DNA of 64,000 bases from DATIXJ01 sp963714795 (GTDB taxonomy: Bacteria > Bacteroidota > Ignavibacteria > UBA10030 > SZUA-254): positions 310,001-374,000 of the forward strand of contig CAVQPS010000008.1 of assembly GCA_963714795.1 (NCBI GenBank), in the 5' to 3' direction. Position numbers and translations under genes: made by a program. Shown here one piece after another: positions 17,145 through 24,841 of the stretch. Position 1 is the first letter of the stretch; each line of letters begins with the position of its first letter. The notes under the pieces are model-generated. The model was not told the origin of the DNA, made no database searches, and was given only the letters and a program-made list of their open reading frames with translations.

Positions 17145-18053
17145 TTTTTAGTGATTGGAAAACACTAAAAATATCTTCCATTGGATTATTCATTTCTGGA
17201 AATGGCATTAAAAGATCAACAATGTTTTTAAAATCACCAAAGAGGTTTCCATAAATCATTGTGATTCTTGAATGGTTCTTCATCAGAATAAAGCTGTTTC
17301 AGAATATTTGATATATTCTTATGGTTTTATATCAAAAGTAAATATTATATAATTAAAGTCAGGGTTTGCGTTTGATTTCCAATGAAATCATTAACATGCT
17401 CATCTAAAAAAGAATACCTATAATTATCAAAACAGAATTGTGTTTGTTTAATGCTTCTACAAATTGCCTAAGCATTTCGCTATAAGGTAAATCCAATGGA
17501 ATCTATCTCTCGTTAATTGCAAGCTGTAACGGAATTCGCGATTTCTGAGTAAAACGGTAACACGTTATCTGTACCTGTTCGGGATAGCAAATATTTGCAT
17601 CCTTGAAGGTGTTCGTGTTGGCACAGCTTGACAATAAAACTGCGTCAATATTATGATTATAAAATGATAATGCTATGTTTTCATGAATTAGACTCCTTTG
17701 AATTTTGATTAGCAATACTTTCGTAAAAAAGTTTTAGTTCAAATAATTTCTTAAGTGCTAACTCTGGTCGTTCTTTCGCTAATCGGTTAACACGTTTTTG
17801 AATGGCATTATCTATTGGGTTTAAGAATTCATAGTTAGTAAGAATTTGTGCACAATTAGAGTTCTCATCTTCGTCGTTGATTTGCTCTGAACCGGCATAC
17901 CGAACAGCCGTTACTCATTAAAAAATTGATATTATCTGCCAAAAAGAATTTTGACATTATCTCATTGCGAATTTGAGCTGTGCTTTCCATTGATTTATCA
18001 GCCTCAAAATCTAACTCTTTTTCTTCTTTTTGATAAATATATTTGTAAATCAT
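17131..18053 (-). pseudogene. SIR2-like NADase/defence gene relic (frameshifted)
   Basis: A minus-strand gene decayed by at least three frameshifts and one in-frame stop. From ATG 18053 the frame encodes FFLADNINFLMSNGCSV, the nucleotide-binding start of SIR2-like domains, and shifts near 17890 into YAGSEQINDEDENSNCAQ and a helical stretch to about 17685. Further on, PLDLPYSEMLRQFVEALNK and NSVLIIIG shift into YSFLDEHVNDFIGN, the hallmark (G-Y-S-F-x-D-E-H-[IV]-N) of the SIR2-like C-terminal half. It ends with FGDFKNIVDLLMPFPEMNN and a TAA at 17133-17131. About 300 codons remain, against the 400 or more I would expect, so internal deletion is likely. Intact relatives deplete NAD on phage infection. 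It overlaps the herA relic by 14 bp. Confidence 0.7.
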
Positions 18054-18137
18054 ATTTTTTTATTCAATTATTATTTTGATATCTGCCTACAATCAATATT
18101 ACTACACAAAGGGATTTCAGAAACTTTCAATAATCCC

Positions 18138-18159
18138 CGTCGGGCATTGCTGCCCGACG
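18138..18159. terminator. Perfect 9-bp hairpin at the island edge
   Basis: CGTCGGGCA, loop TTGC, TGCCCGACG, followed on the plus strand by TTTCTT. It sits between the SIR2 relic and the gene ending at 18181 (minus strand). Probably a terminator of the minus-strand gene, or on the plus strand of nothing obvious. Confidence 0.45.
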
Positions 18160-18180
18160 TTTCTTCAACAGCTCAAATAA

Positions 18181-18492
18181 CTATGCCCACTTTTTTACTG
18201 CAGCTTCGATAGCGGGACCTGCCTTCTGGAGGTCTTGCGGTAACATGCATGGCATCCATTCTATCTTTGCCTGAAGCCAGAGAAAAAACGGTTCTGCGAT
18301 TGCCGGTATCTGCGATGCATCGGTCATGTTCACAATGATATAACAGCCGCGGTTCCCGTTGATCGTTGTAAAATATGCGGCTTCGGCTTTTATTTCTGCC
18401 AGCAGTTGCCCCATCTTTTGTCCGAATTGCGGATCCTTCAACGCAACGTTTCCCGGTACTATCGGCATTTCGACTTTCATAATATAACGCAT
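18181..18492 (-). CDS. Small conserved protein, possibly ferredoxin-like fold, function unknown
   Basis: A 103-residue protein without signal or membrane segments. The layout is strand (KVEMPIV), helix (DPQFGQKMGQLLAEIKAE), strand (AAYFTTINGNRGCYIIVNM), helix (ASQIPAIAEPFFLWLQA), strand, then a C-terminal helix ending in KKW. This alternating pattern and the segment ADP-type 'DASQIPAIAEPFF' resemble small alpha/beta-barrel proteins of the DUF3303 kind, but I cannot confirm the family. ATG 18492 is the first in-frame start. It appears to be monocistronic. Confidence 0.65.
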   Translation of the reverse strand: MRYIMKVEMPIVPGNVALKDPQFGQKMGQLLAEIKAEAAYFTTINGNRGCYIIVNMTDASQIPAIAEPFFLWLQAKIEWMPCMLPQDLQKAGPAIEAAVKKWA

Positions 18493-18681
18493 GGTATTAC
18501 TCCTGATTGGTAAGAACAGTGAATTGTTTGACTGTTAAAGATAACCCGACACAACCAAAGAAGCAACCCACCTATTTGTCGGTACGGATGACATTCGTCA
18601 CGGAAAAAAGAAAGTATTGCGCATTATTCATCGAATCGAATCATTTTATCGTGTTTTTCAGAAGTGAGCAAGACACAGGAA

Positions 18682-18710
18682 TTGATTTTCCCGATTTGAT
18701 TTCGTAAATT
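18682..18710 (+). promoter_or_regulatory. Predicted promoter upstream of gene 18830
   Basis: TTGATT (18682-18687), 17-bp spacer, TAAATT (18705-18710). The expected transcript start is near 18717, some 20 nt before the hairpin at 18738. Confidence 0.45.
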
Positions 18711-18737
18711 ATAGCATCAAACAGCATTTGCTCTTTG

Positions 18738-18776
18738 AAAGCCGCTTGTGGAAAATTATTTCCGGGGCGGCTTTTT
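18738..18776 (+). terminator. Terminator hairpin in the leader of gene 18830 (attenuator or end of a short RNA)
   Basis: Outer stem AAAGCCGC (18738-18745) with GCGGCTTT (18767-18774), inner stem GGAAA/TTTCC (18750-18754 with 18759-18763) and a run of five T. It lies between the predicted promoter and the next gene, with no coding frame in between. Confidence 0.6.
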
Positions 18777-18829
18777 GTGTTTATGAGCATCAAGAAAAAT
18801 AAAACCGAGCAATTACGAGGAGAGAGACT

Positions 18830-19351
18830 ATGACGCAATTTGAAGAAGAGCTGAAAGCCGAAGAACAAAAACATAAAAAGATCATCAAGTACGATCTTGA
18901 AACATTTATTGCCTTGTTCATTATCGTCGCATTCGTCGTCACCGCAAATCTTGTTCTGAAATCCGCTTATAAAGATATCGGAAAGTTAAAGACGGAAGTG
19001 AGTCCCGTACTCAACGCATGCAACAAAGACATCCTGAACGCGTCGGAAACATTCCATAAGAATGCTACAGACGTTCAGGCGAGAACGAGCGTGGATTCCG
19101 TCAAGACGTTATTCGACGGATCGATCGTGTATTTCGGGCAGATGGTGAAAAAGGGAACCGATGCCGGTATGATCATCGAGGTCGTCGATTCATGTTATAA
19201 GGCAGCAGTTGATTTCCGCAACGTGCTGGGATCACAAAAGGGATTGGCCGAAAACGGCATTTCAAATGAAACACTCGGCGCAATGGATAATTCGTTGAAA
19301 AATTTAAAAGGGAAGATCGATTCGCTGGTTACCAGCGTCGATGTCATATAA
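18830..19351 (+). CDS. Membrane-anchored helical protein, function unknown
   Basis: A 173-residue protein: a charged cytoplasmic N-terminus (EEELKAEEQKHKKIIK), one transmembrane helix (about residues 27-48), then a mostly helical domain rich in K, D, S and V with two cysteines. The layout resembles a signalling or methyl-accepting-like four-helix extracytoplasmic domain without the cytoplasmic part, but no family is recognised. GAGGAGAGAG precedes the ATG and is one of the better ribosome sites in the window. A terminator hairpin in the leader suggests conditional read-through. Confidence 0.65.
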   Translation: MTQFEEELKAEEQKHKKIIKYDLETFIALFIIVAFVVTANLVLKSAYKDIGKLKTEVSPVLNACNKDILNASETFHKNATDVQARTSVDSVKTLFDGSIVYFGQMVKKGTDAGMIIEVVDSCYKAAVDFRNVLGSQKGLAENGISNETLGAMDNSLKNLKGKIDSLVTSVDVI

Positions 19352-19472
19352 CGCTTCCGGATTTTTCCTGAAGTTCAGTTGGGTGACGCCGTATCCGGGA
19401 CCGATCGAGTATGCACACGTCGTTCTGCCGGAAATACAACCGCTGGCAACGAATACCCCCGAGACAAAATAA
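19341..19472 (+). CDS. Possible 43-codon small ORF
   Basis: ATG 19341 lies inside the last codons of the preceding gene (overlap 11 bp) in another frame and runs to TAA at 19470-19472. The peptide is hydrophobic/aromatic (SGFFLKFSWVTPYPGPIEY) with no signal or known motif. The region before the convergent terminator would otherwise be empty. Coding status is uncertain; it may be chance. Confidence 0.25.
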   Translation: MSYNASGFFLKFSWVTPYPGPIEYAHVVLPEIQPLATNTPETK

Positions 19473-19485
19473 ATTTTCTACCGGT

Positions 19486-19521
19486 CCATCCCGCATGAAA
19501 TACGATTTTCATGCGGGATGG
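19486..19521. terminator. Perfect 15-bp inverted repeat between convergent genes
   Basis: CCATCCCGCATGAAA (19486-19500), loop TACGAT, TTTCATGCGGGATGG (19507-19521). It lies between plus-strand gene 18830-19351 and minus-strand gene 19542-22793, so it could end both transcripts. There is no T-run. Confidence 0.6.
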
Positions 19522-19541
19522 TGATGCCGGCAATGCAAATT

Positions 19542-22500
19542 TTATTTCTTCAGTAATTCTTCGACCGCCGCTTCGATCTGCTGATCGCGGCCGTTGGTCA
19601 TGATATCCGGTTCGTTGCGCACTTTAATGTCCGGTTCGAGCTGGTTGTTTTCGCAGAACTTTCCATCCGGAGTCCGCCAGCCGCCCATCGGAATTCCGAA
19701 TACCAATGTCGGATCGATCTGATTTTCCCACCAAACGAAAGTTCCGGTTCCGGGAACGGGCATGCCGAGCGTTTTGCCGATGCCTTTCAGTTTATACGCT
19801 ACCGGAAACAGGTGGGCATCCGAATAATCGCTTTCGCCGATCAGCACGATTGACGGTTTTGTCCATTTATCATTCGGCTCCGAGCCGACATATTGTCCGT
19901 GCGGGACGATGTCAAAATATTTTTTGCCGCTCAGGAAATCCGATAACTGTTCGTGTATGTTACCGCCGCCGTTGAAACGGGTATCGATAATGATTGCTTT
20001 CTTTCCGATGTTGCGTCCAAGAGCTTCTTCGAATACCGTGCGCATGCTCGGATCATTCATCGCGCGGACATGTACGTAACCGATCGCGCCGTTCGAAAGT
20101 TTATCCACTTCTTCGCGGCGGTTTTTTACCCATCGGTTGTACAATAACTCACCTTCTTCGCCGCCGGAAATCGGTTTCACGGTTTCTTCCCACCGCTTGT
20201 CGGATGATGGATCATATACATTCAGAAGCGTCAGTTTTCCGACTTTTCTGTTCAGCAATTGGTAGAAATCCATATCCGCGGTGAGAGGCTGACCGTCGAT
20301 CGATTCGATGATATTGCCGGCTTGAATTTTCGATGAAGCTTTGTCGAGCGGACCGCCTTCCACCACTTCGGCGATTTTTACTCCGTTGCCGGTGTAACTG
20401 AAATCATACAGAACGCCGAGGTCGGCGGTCTGGTCGGCATTGGGCGGACTGTTCCGGTAATAACAGCCGGTGTGCGAAGCATTCACTTCACCGAGCATCT
20501 CGCTCAGCATTTCTGCAAAATCATAATTGTTGTTGATGTACGGAAGAAATTTTTTGTAATCGGTATAATAATAATCCCAATCGACGCCCTGCAAATCGGC
20601 GACGTAAAATTTTTCCTTGAACTGCCGCCAGGCATGATCGAAAATATAATTTCGTTCGTTCGCTTGTTTCAGCACCATTTCTCCGCCGGTTTTGATCGGC
20701 TCATCTTTGCCGCTTTCGACGTCGACTTTCATCGGCTTGCCGTCGCTCAAAAGGAAAATGAACTTGCCGTCTTTCGAAAGCTCCATGCCTGCATGTTGCG
20801 CGCCCATTTTGACAAACAGCTTTGTATCTCTTGTCCGCAGTTCGGTAACCCAGAGATCGGTTCCTTTATCGAAGCTGGTCAGATAAAAAAGCTTTTCGCC
20901 GTCTTTCGACAAAAGCCAGTCGCTTGCCGGTGAAGTATGAATCGTCAATTTTGCTTTCCGGTCGGTGAGATTCGCCCAATCGATAACAACTTTTGCGGAA
21001 TCCTCATCCGATTTGGAAGCGGAAGATTCTTTCTTTTTCTTTTCATCTTTTTTCTTATCGTCCGCGTCTTTTTTATCTTTATCTTCCTGCTCTTTGACCA
21101 GCGCAAGTTCTTCTTTCGAAAGTTTAAAACGGTCGAACGCCGCCTTTGTGAAGAACATTCCGTACACATCACTGCTGGACAGGTCGCCGCCTTGCTGGCG
21201 TGTGCCGTCGCGGTCAGAACCCCAGATCATCATTTTGCCGTCCATCGCCCATTTGGGTGTCGAGTTATCATACCCGCTCATGGTGAGATTGTGGATCTCG
21301 CCTTTTCCATCCGACGAGACCAAACCGACCTGAGAGGTAAAAACTCTTTCGGGATAGCCGAATTGAACGAGGAACCATTTTCCGTCGGGAGACCACTGGT
21401 AATATTGATCGCCGTCCGCATACGAATAATTTTTATCCGCAGTCATGATCGTCCGTGTCTCTTTGCTGGCGAGGTTAATTACTTTCAGCGTTACGCGGTT
21501 TTCAAGGTAAGCGATTTCCTTTCCATCCGGTGAAAATGCCGGCTGGTATTCTTCCGCCGGAGTTGCAACGACCGGTTCTTCTTTTAAAACAGTTGACGCA
21601 TAAAAATACGGTTCTTCTTTTCTATTGATGGAGATTTTATAAATATTCCAGTTATTATCTTTTTCAGCCGCATAGACCAGCGAGCGTCCATCCGGACTGA
21701 AACTCACGCTCCGTTCCTGCCATGGAGTATTGGTGATGCGTTTCGTGATTCCGCCTTCCATGCTCGAGACGAATATTTCTCCGCGAAAGACATACGCGAA
21801 TTCTTTTCCGTTCGGCGAAAGAGTAGCTTCCGTGAATCCATCATTGACCGGAACGATTTTATCGAGCACCTGGCGTCCATCTGCACCGATGCGAACCGAA
21901 ACTTTTTTCGGCTCACCGCCGGGCTGAAGTGTATAAATCTCACCGTCGTAGCAGAAGCAGAGGGTATTATTTTTTGATCGTGTGAGAAATCGAACCGGAT
22001 TTTTTGTGAAGTGCGTTATCGCCGTCGAGGTGGACGGATCGGATAATGAGCTTTTGTAGACATTGAACGAACCGCTTTGCTCGCTCAGGTAATAAAATGT
22101 ATTGTCATCGTTATCAAAGACGGGATTGCGGTCCTCGCCATTAAATTGTGTAAGCTGATTATATTTTTTTGTCTTGAAGTCGTACACCCAAACGTCCCGC
22201 GTGATGGATGATGTATGATGTTTACGCCAGTCGCTTTCGTATCCTTTGATGTCGTGATAGATCAATTTATCGCCGGTCGAATTGATTGTCGCATCGAGAG
22301 CCGGTACGGGCAATACCATGGAAATACGTCCACCCGAGACAGGAACGCTGTAGAGTTGGCTCATGACCGAAATCGGAAATTGCGTGTTGGTAGCAAGCTC
22401 CTGACGATATGCAGAAAATAGAATTGCTTTATCATCGGCAGTGAAACTGCTCGGAATCTCGCGCGTGGAATGAAACGTCAGTCGTTTTGCTTCGCCGCCG

Positions 22501-22793
22501 GATGAAGGCATCACGAAGACGTCGAAATTTCCATATCGATCGGAAGCAAATGCAATGCTCTTCCCGTCGTGACTCCATACGGGAGCAAACTCATAGGATT
22601 CGCTGATCGTGAGCGGTGTTGCCGTTCCGCCGGTGGATGGAATAGAATAGATGTCGCCCTTAAATTCAAAAAGGATGGTTTGACCGTCCGGTGAGATAGC
22701 CGGATAACGGAGCCAGAGAGGATTTTCCTGGCAGAAAAGTGTCGATGTCAGAAAAATCCCGACAACGGCGATAAAAATATTTCTCATAAACAT
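19542..22793 (-). CDS. Tricorn-like S41 peptidase with WD40-type propeller and PDZ domain
   Basis: A 1083-residue exported protease: signal peptide (FIAVVGIFLTSTLFC), then many PD40/WD40-like blades (LRYPAISPDGQTILFEFKGDIY, VSFSPDGRSLVYAAE, YQPAFSPDGKEIAYLE and others) to about residue 700. A Lys/Asp/Glu-rich linker sits near 575-610. A PDZ-like segment follows (VVEGGPLDKASSKIQAGN, about 815-870) and a C-terminal S41 domain with IIIDTRFNGGG and GESDYSDAHLFP, the latter holding the expected nucleophile serine. Tricorn-type proteins degrade peptides inside the cell or periplasm; the signal peptide argues for periplasm. AAGGAG lies 8 bp ahead of ATG 22793. The promoter at 22881-22909 is consensus and is overlapped by a palindrome, suggesting specific repression. 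Confidence 0.9.
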   Translation of the reverse strand: MFMRNIFIAVVGIFLTSTLFCQENPLWLRYPAISPDGQTILFEFKGDIYSIPSTGGTATPLTISESYEFAPVWSHDGKSIAFASDRYGNFDVFVMPSSGGEAKRLTFHSTREIPSSFTADDKAILFSAYRQELATNTQFPISVMSQLYSVPVSGGRISMVLPVPALDATINSTGDKLIYHDIKGYESDWRKHHTSSITRDVWVYDFKTKKYNQLTQFNGEDRNPVFDNDDNTFYYLSEQSGSFNVYKSSLSDPSTSTAITHFTKNPVRFLTRSKNNTLCFCYDGEIYTLQPGGEPKKVSVRIGADGRQVLDKIVPVNDGFTEATLSPNGKEFAYVFRGEIFVSSMEGGITKRITNTPWQERSVSFSPDGRSLVYAAEKDNNWNIYKISINRKEEPYFYASTVLKEEPVVATPAEEYQPAFSPDGKEIAYLENRVTLKVINLASKETRTIMTADKNYSYADGDQYYQWSPDGKWFLVQFGYPERVFTSQVGLVSSDGKGEIHNLTMSGYDNSTPKWAMDGKMMIWGSDRDGTRQQGGDLSSSDVYGMFFTKAAFDRFKLSKEELALVKEQEDKDKKDADDKKKDEKKKKESSASKSDEDSAKVVIDWANLTDRKAKLTIHTSPASDWLLSKDGEKLFYLTSFDKGTDLWVTELRTRDTKLFVKMGAQHAGMELSKDGKFIFLLSDGKPMKVDVESGKDEPIKTGGEMVLKQANERNYIFDHAWRQFKEKFYVADLQGVDWDYYYTDYKKFLPYINNNYDFAEMLSEMLGEVNASHTGCYYRNSPPNADQTADLGVLYDFSYTGNGVKIAEVVEGGPLDKASSKIQAGNIIESIDGQPLTADMDFYQLLNRKVGKLTLLNVYDPSSDKRWEETVKPISGGEEGELLYNRWVKNRREEVDKLSNGAIGYVHVRAMNDPSMRTVFEEALGRNIGKKAIIIDTRFNGGGNIHEQLSDFLSGKKYFDIVPHGQYVGSEPNDKWTKPSIVLIGESDYSDAHLFPVAYKLKGIGKTLGMPVPGTGTFVWWENQIDPTLVFGIPMGGWRTPDGKFCENNQLEPDIKVRNEPDIMTNGRDQQIEAAVEELLKK

Positions 22794-22868
22794 AGTAAAA
22801 TCTCCTTCGTATTATTTACGGATGATGATGAACAAGCGTTCACACCGAAGTATTGTATTTGCCTCCTT

Positions 22869-22886
22869 TATATTGACGTCAATATA
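22869..22886. promoter_or_regulatory. 18-bp perfect palindrome, likely operator
   Basis: TATATTGACGTCAATATA reads the same on both strands. Its distal half is exactly the -10 hexamer of the minus-strand promoter of the tricorn-like gene, and the rest covers the expected start of transcription. This is the classic position of a repressor site. Confidence 0.65.
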
Positions 22887-22909
22887 TCTGAATAAGTTTC
22901 GATTGTCAA
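22881..22909 (-). promoter_or_regulatory. Consensus promoter of the tricorn-like gene
   Basis: On the minus strand TTGACA (22909-22904), 17-bp spacer, TATATT (22886-22881). Transcription would start near 22874 and give an 80-nt leader. Confidence 0.7.
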
Positions 22910-22928
22910 ATTAACGGCAGGGACACTA

Positions 22929-22957
22929 TTGCAATTCAGCCCATTTTTAGGTATATT
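22929..22957 (+). promoter_or_regulatory. Predicted promoter of lepA
   Basis: TTGCAA (22929-22934), 17-bp spacer, TATATT (22952-22957). The expected start is near 22964, right at the foot of the hairpin 22966-22990. Confidence 0.6.
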
Positions 22958-22965
22958 TTTAATCA

Positions 22966-22990
22966 AATCCCGCTTCATTTAAGCGGGATT
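22966..22990 (+). promoter_or_regulatory. Hairpin at the predicted 5' end of the lepA mRNA
   Basis: AATCCCGCTT, loop CATTT, AAGCGGGATT: 10 perfect base pairs ending 17 nt before ATG 23008. No Shine-Dalgarno lies between hairpin and start. It may protect the 5' end or tune translation. Confidence 0.5.
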
Positions 22991-23007
22991 ATTGTTATCT
23001 CTGTCTA

Positions 23008-24810
23008 ATGTACATGGATCATCTCCGGAATTTCTGCATAATTGCACACATCGATCACGGGAAGTCTACCATTGCCGACCGGTTGCTGGAACGCACCGGC
23101 ACGATCACTGCGCGTGAAATGAAAACCAATCAGGTTCTGGACGATATGGAACTTGAACAGGAACGCGGCATCACGATTAAGCTTCATGCGATACAGATGC
23201 ATTACAAAGCGCTCAATGGCAGCGAGTATACGCTCAATCTCATCGATACGCCCGGGCATGTCGATTTTTCGTACGAGGTTTCACGTTCGCTTGCCGCGTG
23301 CGAAGGTGCGATTCTTGTCGTCGATGCATCGCAAGGTGTGGAAGCGCAAACCATCAGTAATCTCTATCTTGCCATCGACGCGGGATTGGAAATTATTCCG
23401 GTCATCAATAAAATCGATTTGCCGAGCGCGATGGTGGATAACGTGAAGCACCAGATCATGGATCTGATCGGATGTAAGGAAGAAGAAATTATTCTGACAA
23501 GCGCGAAAATGAAAACGGGCATCGATGAGATTCTCGAAGCGGTCGTTCATCGGATCCAGCCACCGAAAGGCGATCCTAGTGCACCGCTGAGGGCGCTTAT
23601 TTTTGATTCGATTTTCGACGGGTACCGTGGATCGGTGGTGTACATCCGGGTGATCGATGGAACTTTGAAAGAAAAAGATAAAGTAAAGTTTTTCGCGAAC
23701 GCTAAAGTATTCGACGCCGAGGAAGTCGGCGTTCTCGAAATGCAGCGGTTACGGACGAAGGAACTTTCGGCGGGAGACGTCGGTTACTTGATTCCCGGAG
23801 CGAGAGATGTTCATGATACGAAAGTCGGCGATACGATTACGAATGCCGGTCGTCCTTCGGATGGTCCGTTGCCGGGATACAAGGAAGCGAAGCCGATGGT
23901 TTTTGCCGGATTGTATCCGGTAAACGCGGATAATTTTGCCGAACTTCGCGAATCGCTGGAAAAACTCCGCATGAACGATGCGTCGTTGATTTTCGAACCG
24001 GAATCGTCCGTGGCGCTGGGCTTCGGATTTCGTGCAGGGTTTCTCGGACTCCTGCATATGGAAATTATTCAGGAACGGCTCGAGCGCGAATACAAGCAGG
24101 AACTCATTACGACGGTACCGAACGTCGAATATCGTGTCGTGAAAACAAACGGGGAAGTCGTGCTCGTCGATAATCCCGCATTCATGCCGCCTGCCGGGGA
24201 GATCGATCACGTCGAAGAGCCGTTTATCCGGGCGCAGATCATCGTGCCGACGGAATATATCGGCAATATCATGAAATTATGCACCGACCGGCGCGGCGTG
24301 TACAAAAATACGACGTACCTCGATCCGACACGTGCGGATTTGCGATATGAATTGCCGCTTTCGGAAATCATATTCGATTTTTACGATAAGCTGAAATCGA
24401 TTTCCCGCGGATATGCTTCACTCGATTATGAATTTCTGGAAAACCGCGAATCGGATCTGGTCAAACTGGATATTTTATTGAATAGCGAACCGGTCGACGC
24501 ACTGTCGACGATCGTTCATCGTGAAAAATCGTACGAATGGGGAAAGAAACTTTGTGCAAAGTTACGTAAACTTATTCCACGGCAGATGTTCGAGGTGGTC
24601 GTTCAGGCGGCGATCGGCAGTAAAGTGATCGCGAGGGATTCGATTTCCGCGATGCGAAAAAATGTTATAGCAAAATGTTACGGGGGCGATATTTCGCGGA
24701 AACGGAAATTGCTCGAGAAACAAAAAGAAGGCAAGCGACGTATGAAACAGGTAGGGCGCGTTGAAATTCCGCAGGAAGCGTTTCTTGCCGTACTGGCAAT
24801 GGAAGAATAA
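23008..24810 (+). CDS. lepA: Elongation factor 4 (LepA)
   Basis: A 600-residue translational GTPase. G motifs are clear: AHIDHGKST (G1), DTPGH (G3) and NKIDLP (G4). The LepA-specific C-terminal domain follows, with FRAGFLGLLHMEIIQERL and the end segment KCYGGDISRKRKLLEKQKEGKRRMKQ. EF4 back-translocates or remodels stalled ribosomes. ATG 23008 is followed by another ATG at 23014 that matches the usual family start (MDHLRNFCIIAH); neither has a Shine-Dalgarno. lepA leads into lepB in the same direction 31 bp later, the common lepA-lepB order. Confidence 0.95.
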   Translation: MYMDHLRNFCIIAHIDHGKSTIADRLLERTGTITAREMKTNQVLDDMELEQERGITIKLHAIQMHYKALNGSEYTLNLIDTPGHVDFSYEVSRSLAACEGAILVVDASQGVEAQTISNLYLAIDAGLEIIPVINKIDLPSAMVDNVKHQIMDLIGCKEEEIILTSAKMKTGIDEILEAVVHRIQPPKGDPSAPLRALIFDSIFDGYRGSVVYIRVIDGTLKEKDKVKFFANAKVFDAEEVGVLEMQRLRTKELSAGDVGYLIPGARDVHDTKVGDTITNAGRPSDGPLPGYKEAKPMVFAGLYPVNADNFAELRESLEKLRMNDASLIFEPESSVALGFGFRAGFLGLLHMEIIQERLEREYKQELITTVPNVEYRVVKTNGEVVLVDNPAFMPPAGEIDHVEEPFIRAQIIVPTEYIGNIMKLCTDRRGVYKNTTYLDPTRADLRYELPLSEIIFDFYDKLKSISRGYASLDYEFLENRESDLVKLDILLNSEPVDALSTIVHREKSYEWGKKLCAKLRKLIPRQMFEVVVQAAIGSKVIARDSISAMRKNVIAKCYGGDISRKRKLLEKQKEGKRRMKQVGRVEIPQEAFLAVLAMEE

Positions 24811-24841
24811 TTTATCATGTTTATTTATTAATGGAGCATCA

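Larger units (their letters stand above)
16343..18180. other. Decayed AT-rich island without intact genes
   Basis: About 1.8 kb that is visibly richer in A and T than its flanks and has no intact frame above 70 codons. Reading the minus strand across frameshifts recovers pieces of a SIR2-like gene, the first codons of a HerA-like gene and a TPR gene, each listed separately. The outer part (16343-16579) has one 60-codon frame with no recognisable features. I see no transposase, integrase or flanking direct repeat, so the way the island arrived is unclear. Confidence 0.7.
18493..18829. other. 337-bp intergenic region with promoter and early terminator
   Basis: Between divergent small genes. 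It holds a promoter-like element (18682-18710) and, starting about 28 bp beyond it, a terminator hairpin (18738-18776), both on the plus strand. The rest (18493-18680) shows nothing I can name. Confidence 0.5.

Noticed and set aside
16343..18180. Insertion sequence or prophage scar with attachment sites
   Set aside because: I found no transposase or integrase fragment, no terminal inverted repeat and no flanking direct repeat.
20472..21533. Plus-strand frames of 150-200 codons
   Set aside because: They lie opposite the tricorn-like protease and have low-complexity, Phe/Ile-rich translations typical of antisense frames.
22966..22990. Hairpin as a terminator
   Set aside because: No plus-strand gene precedes it; it lies downstream of the lepA promoter and ahead of the start codon, so a leader element fits better.
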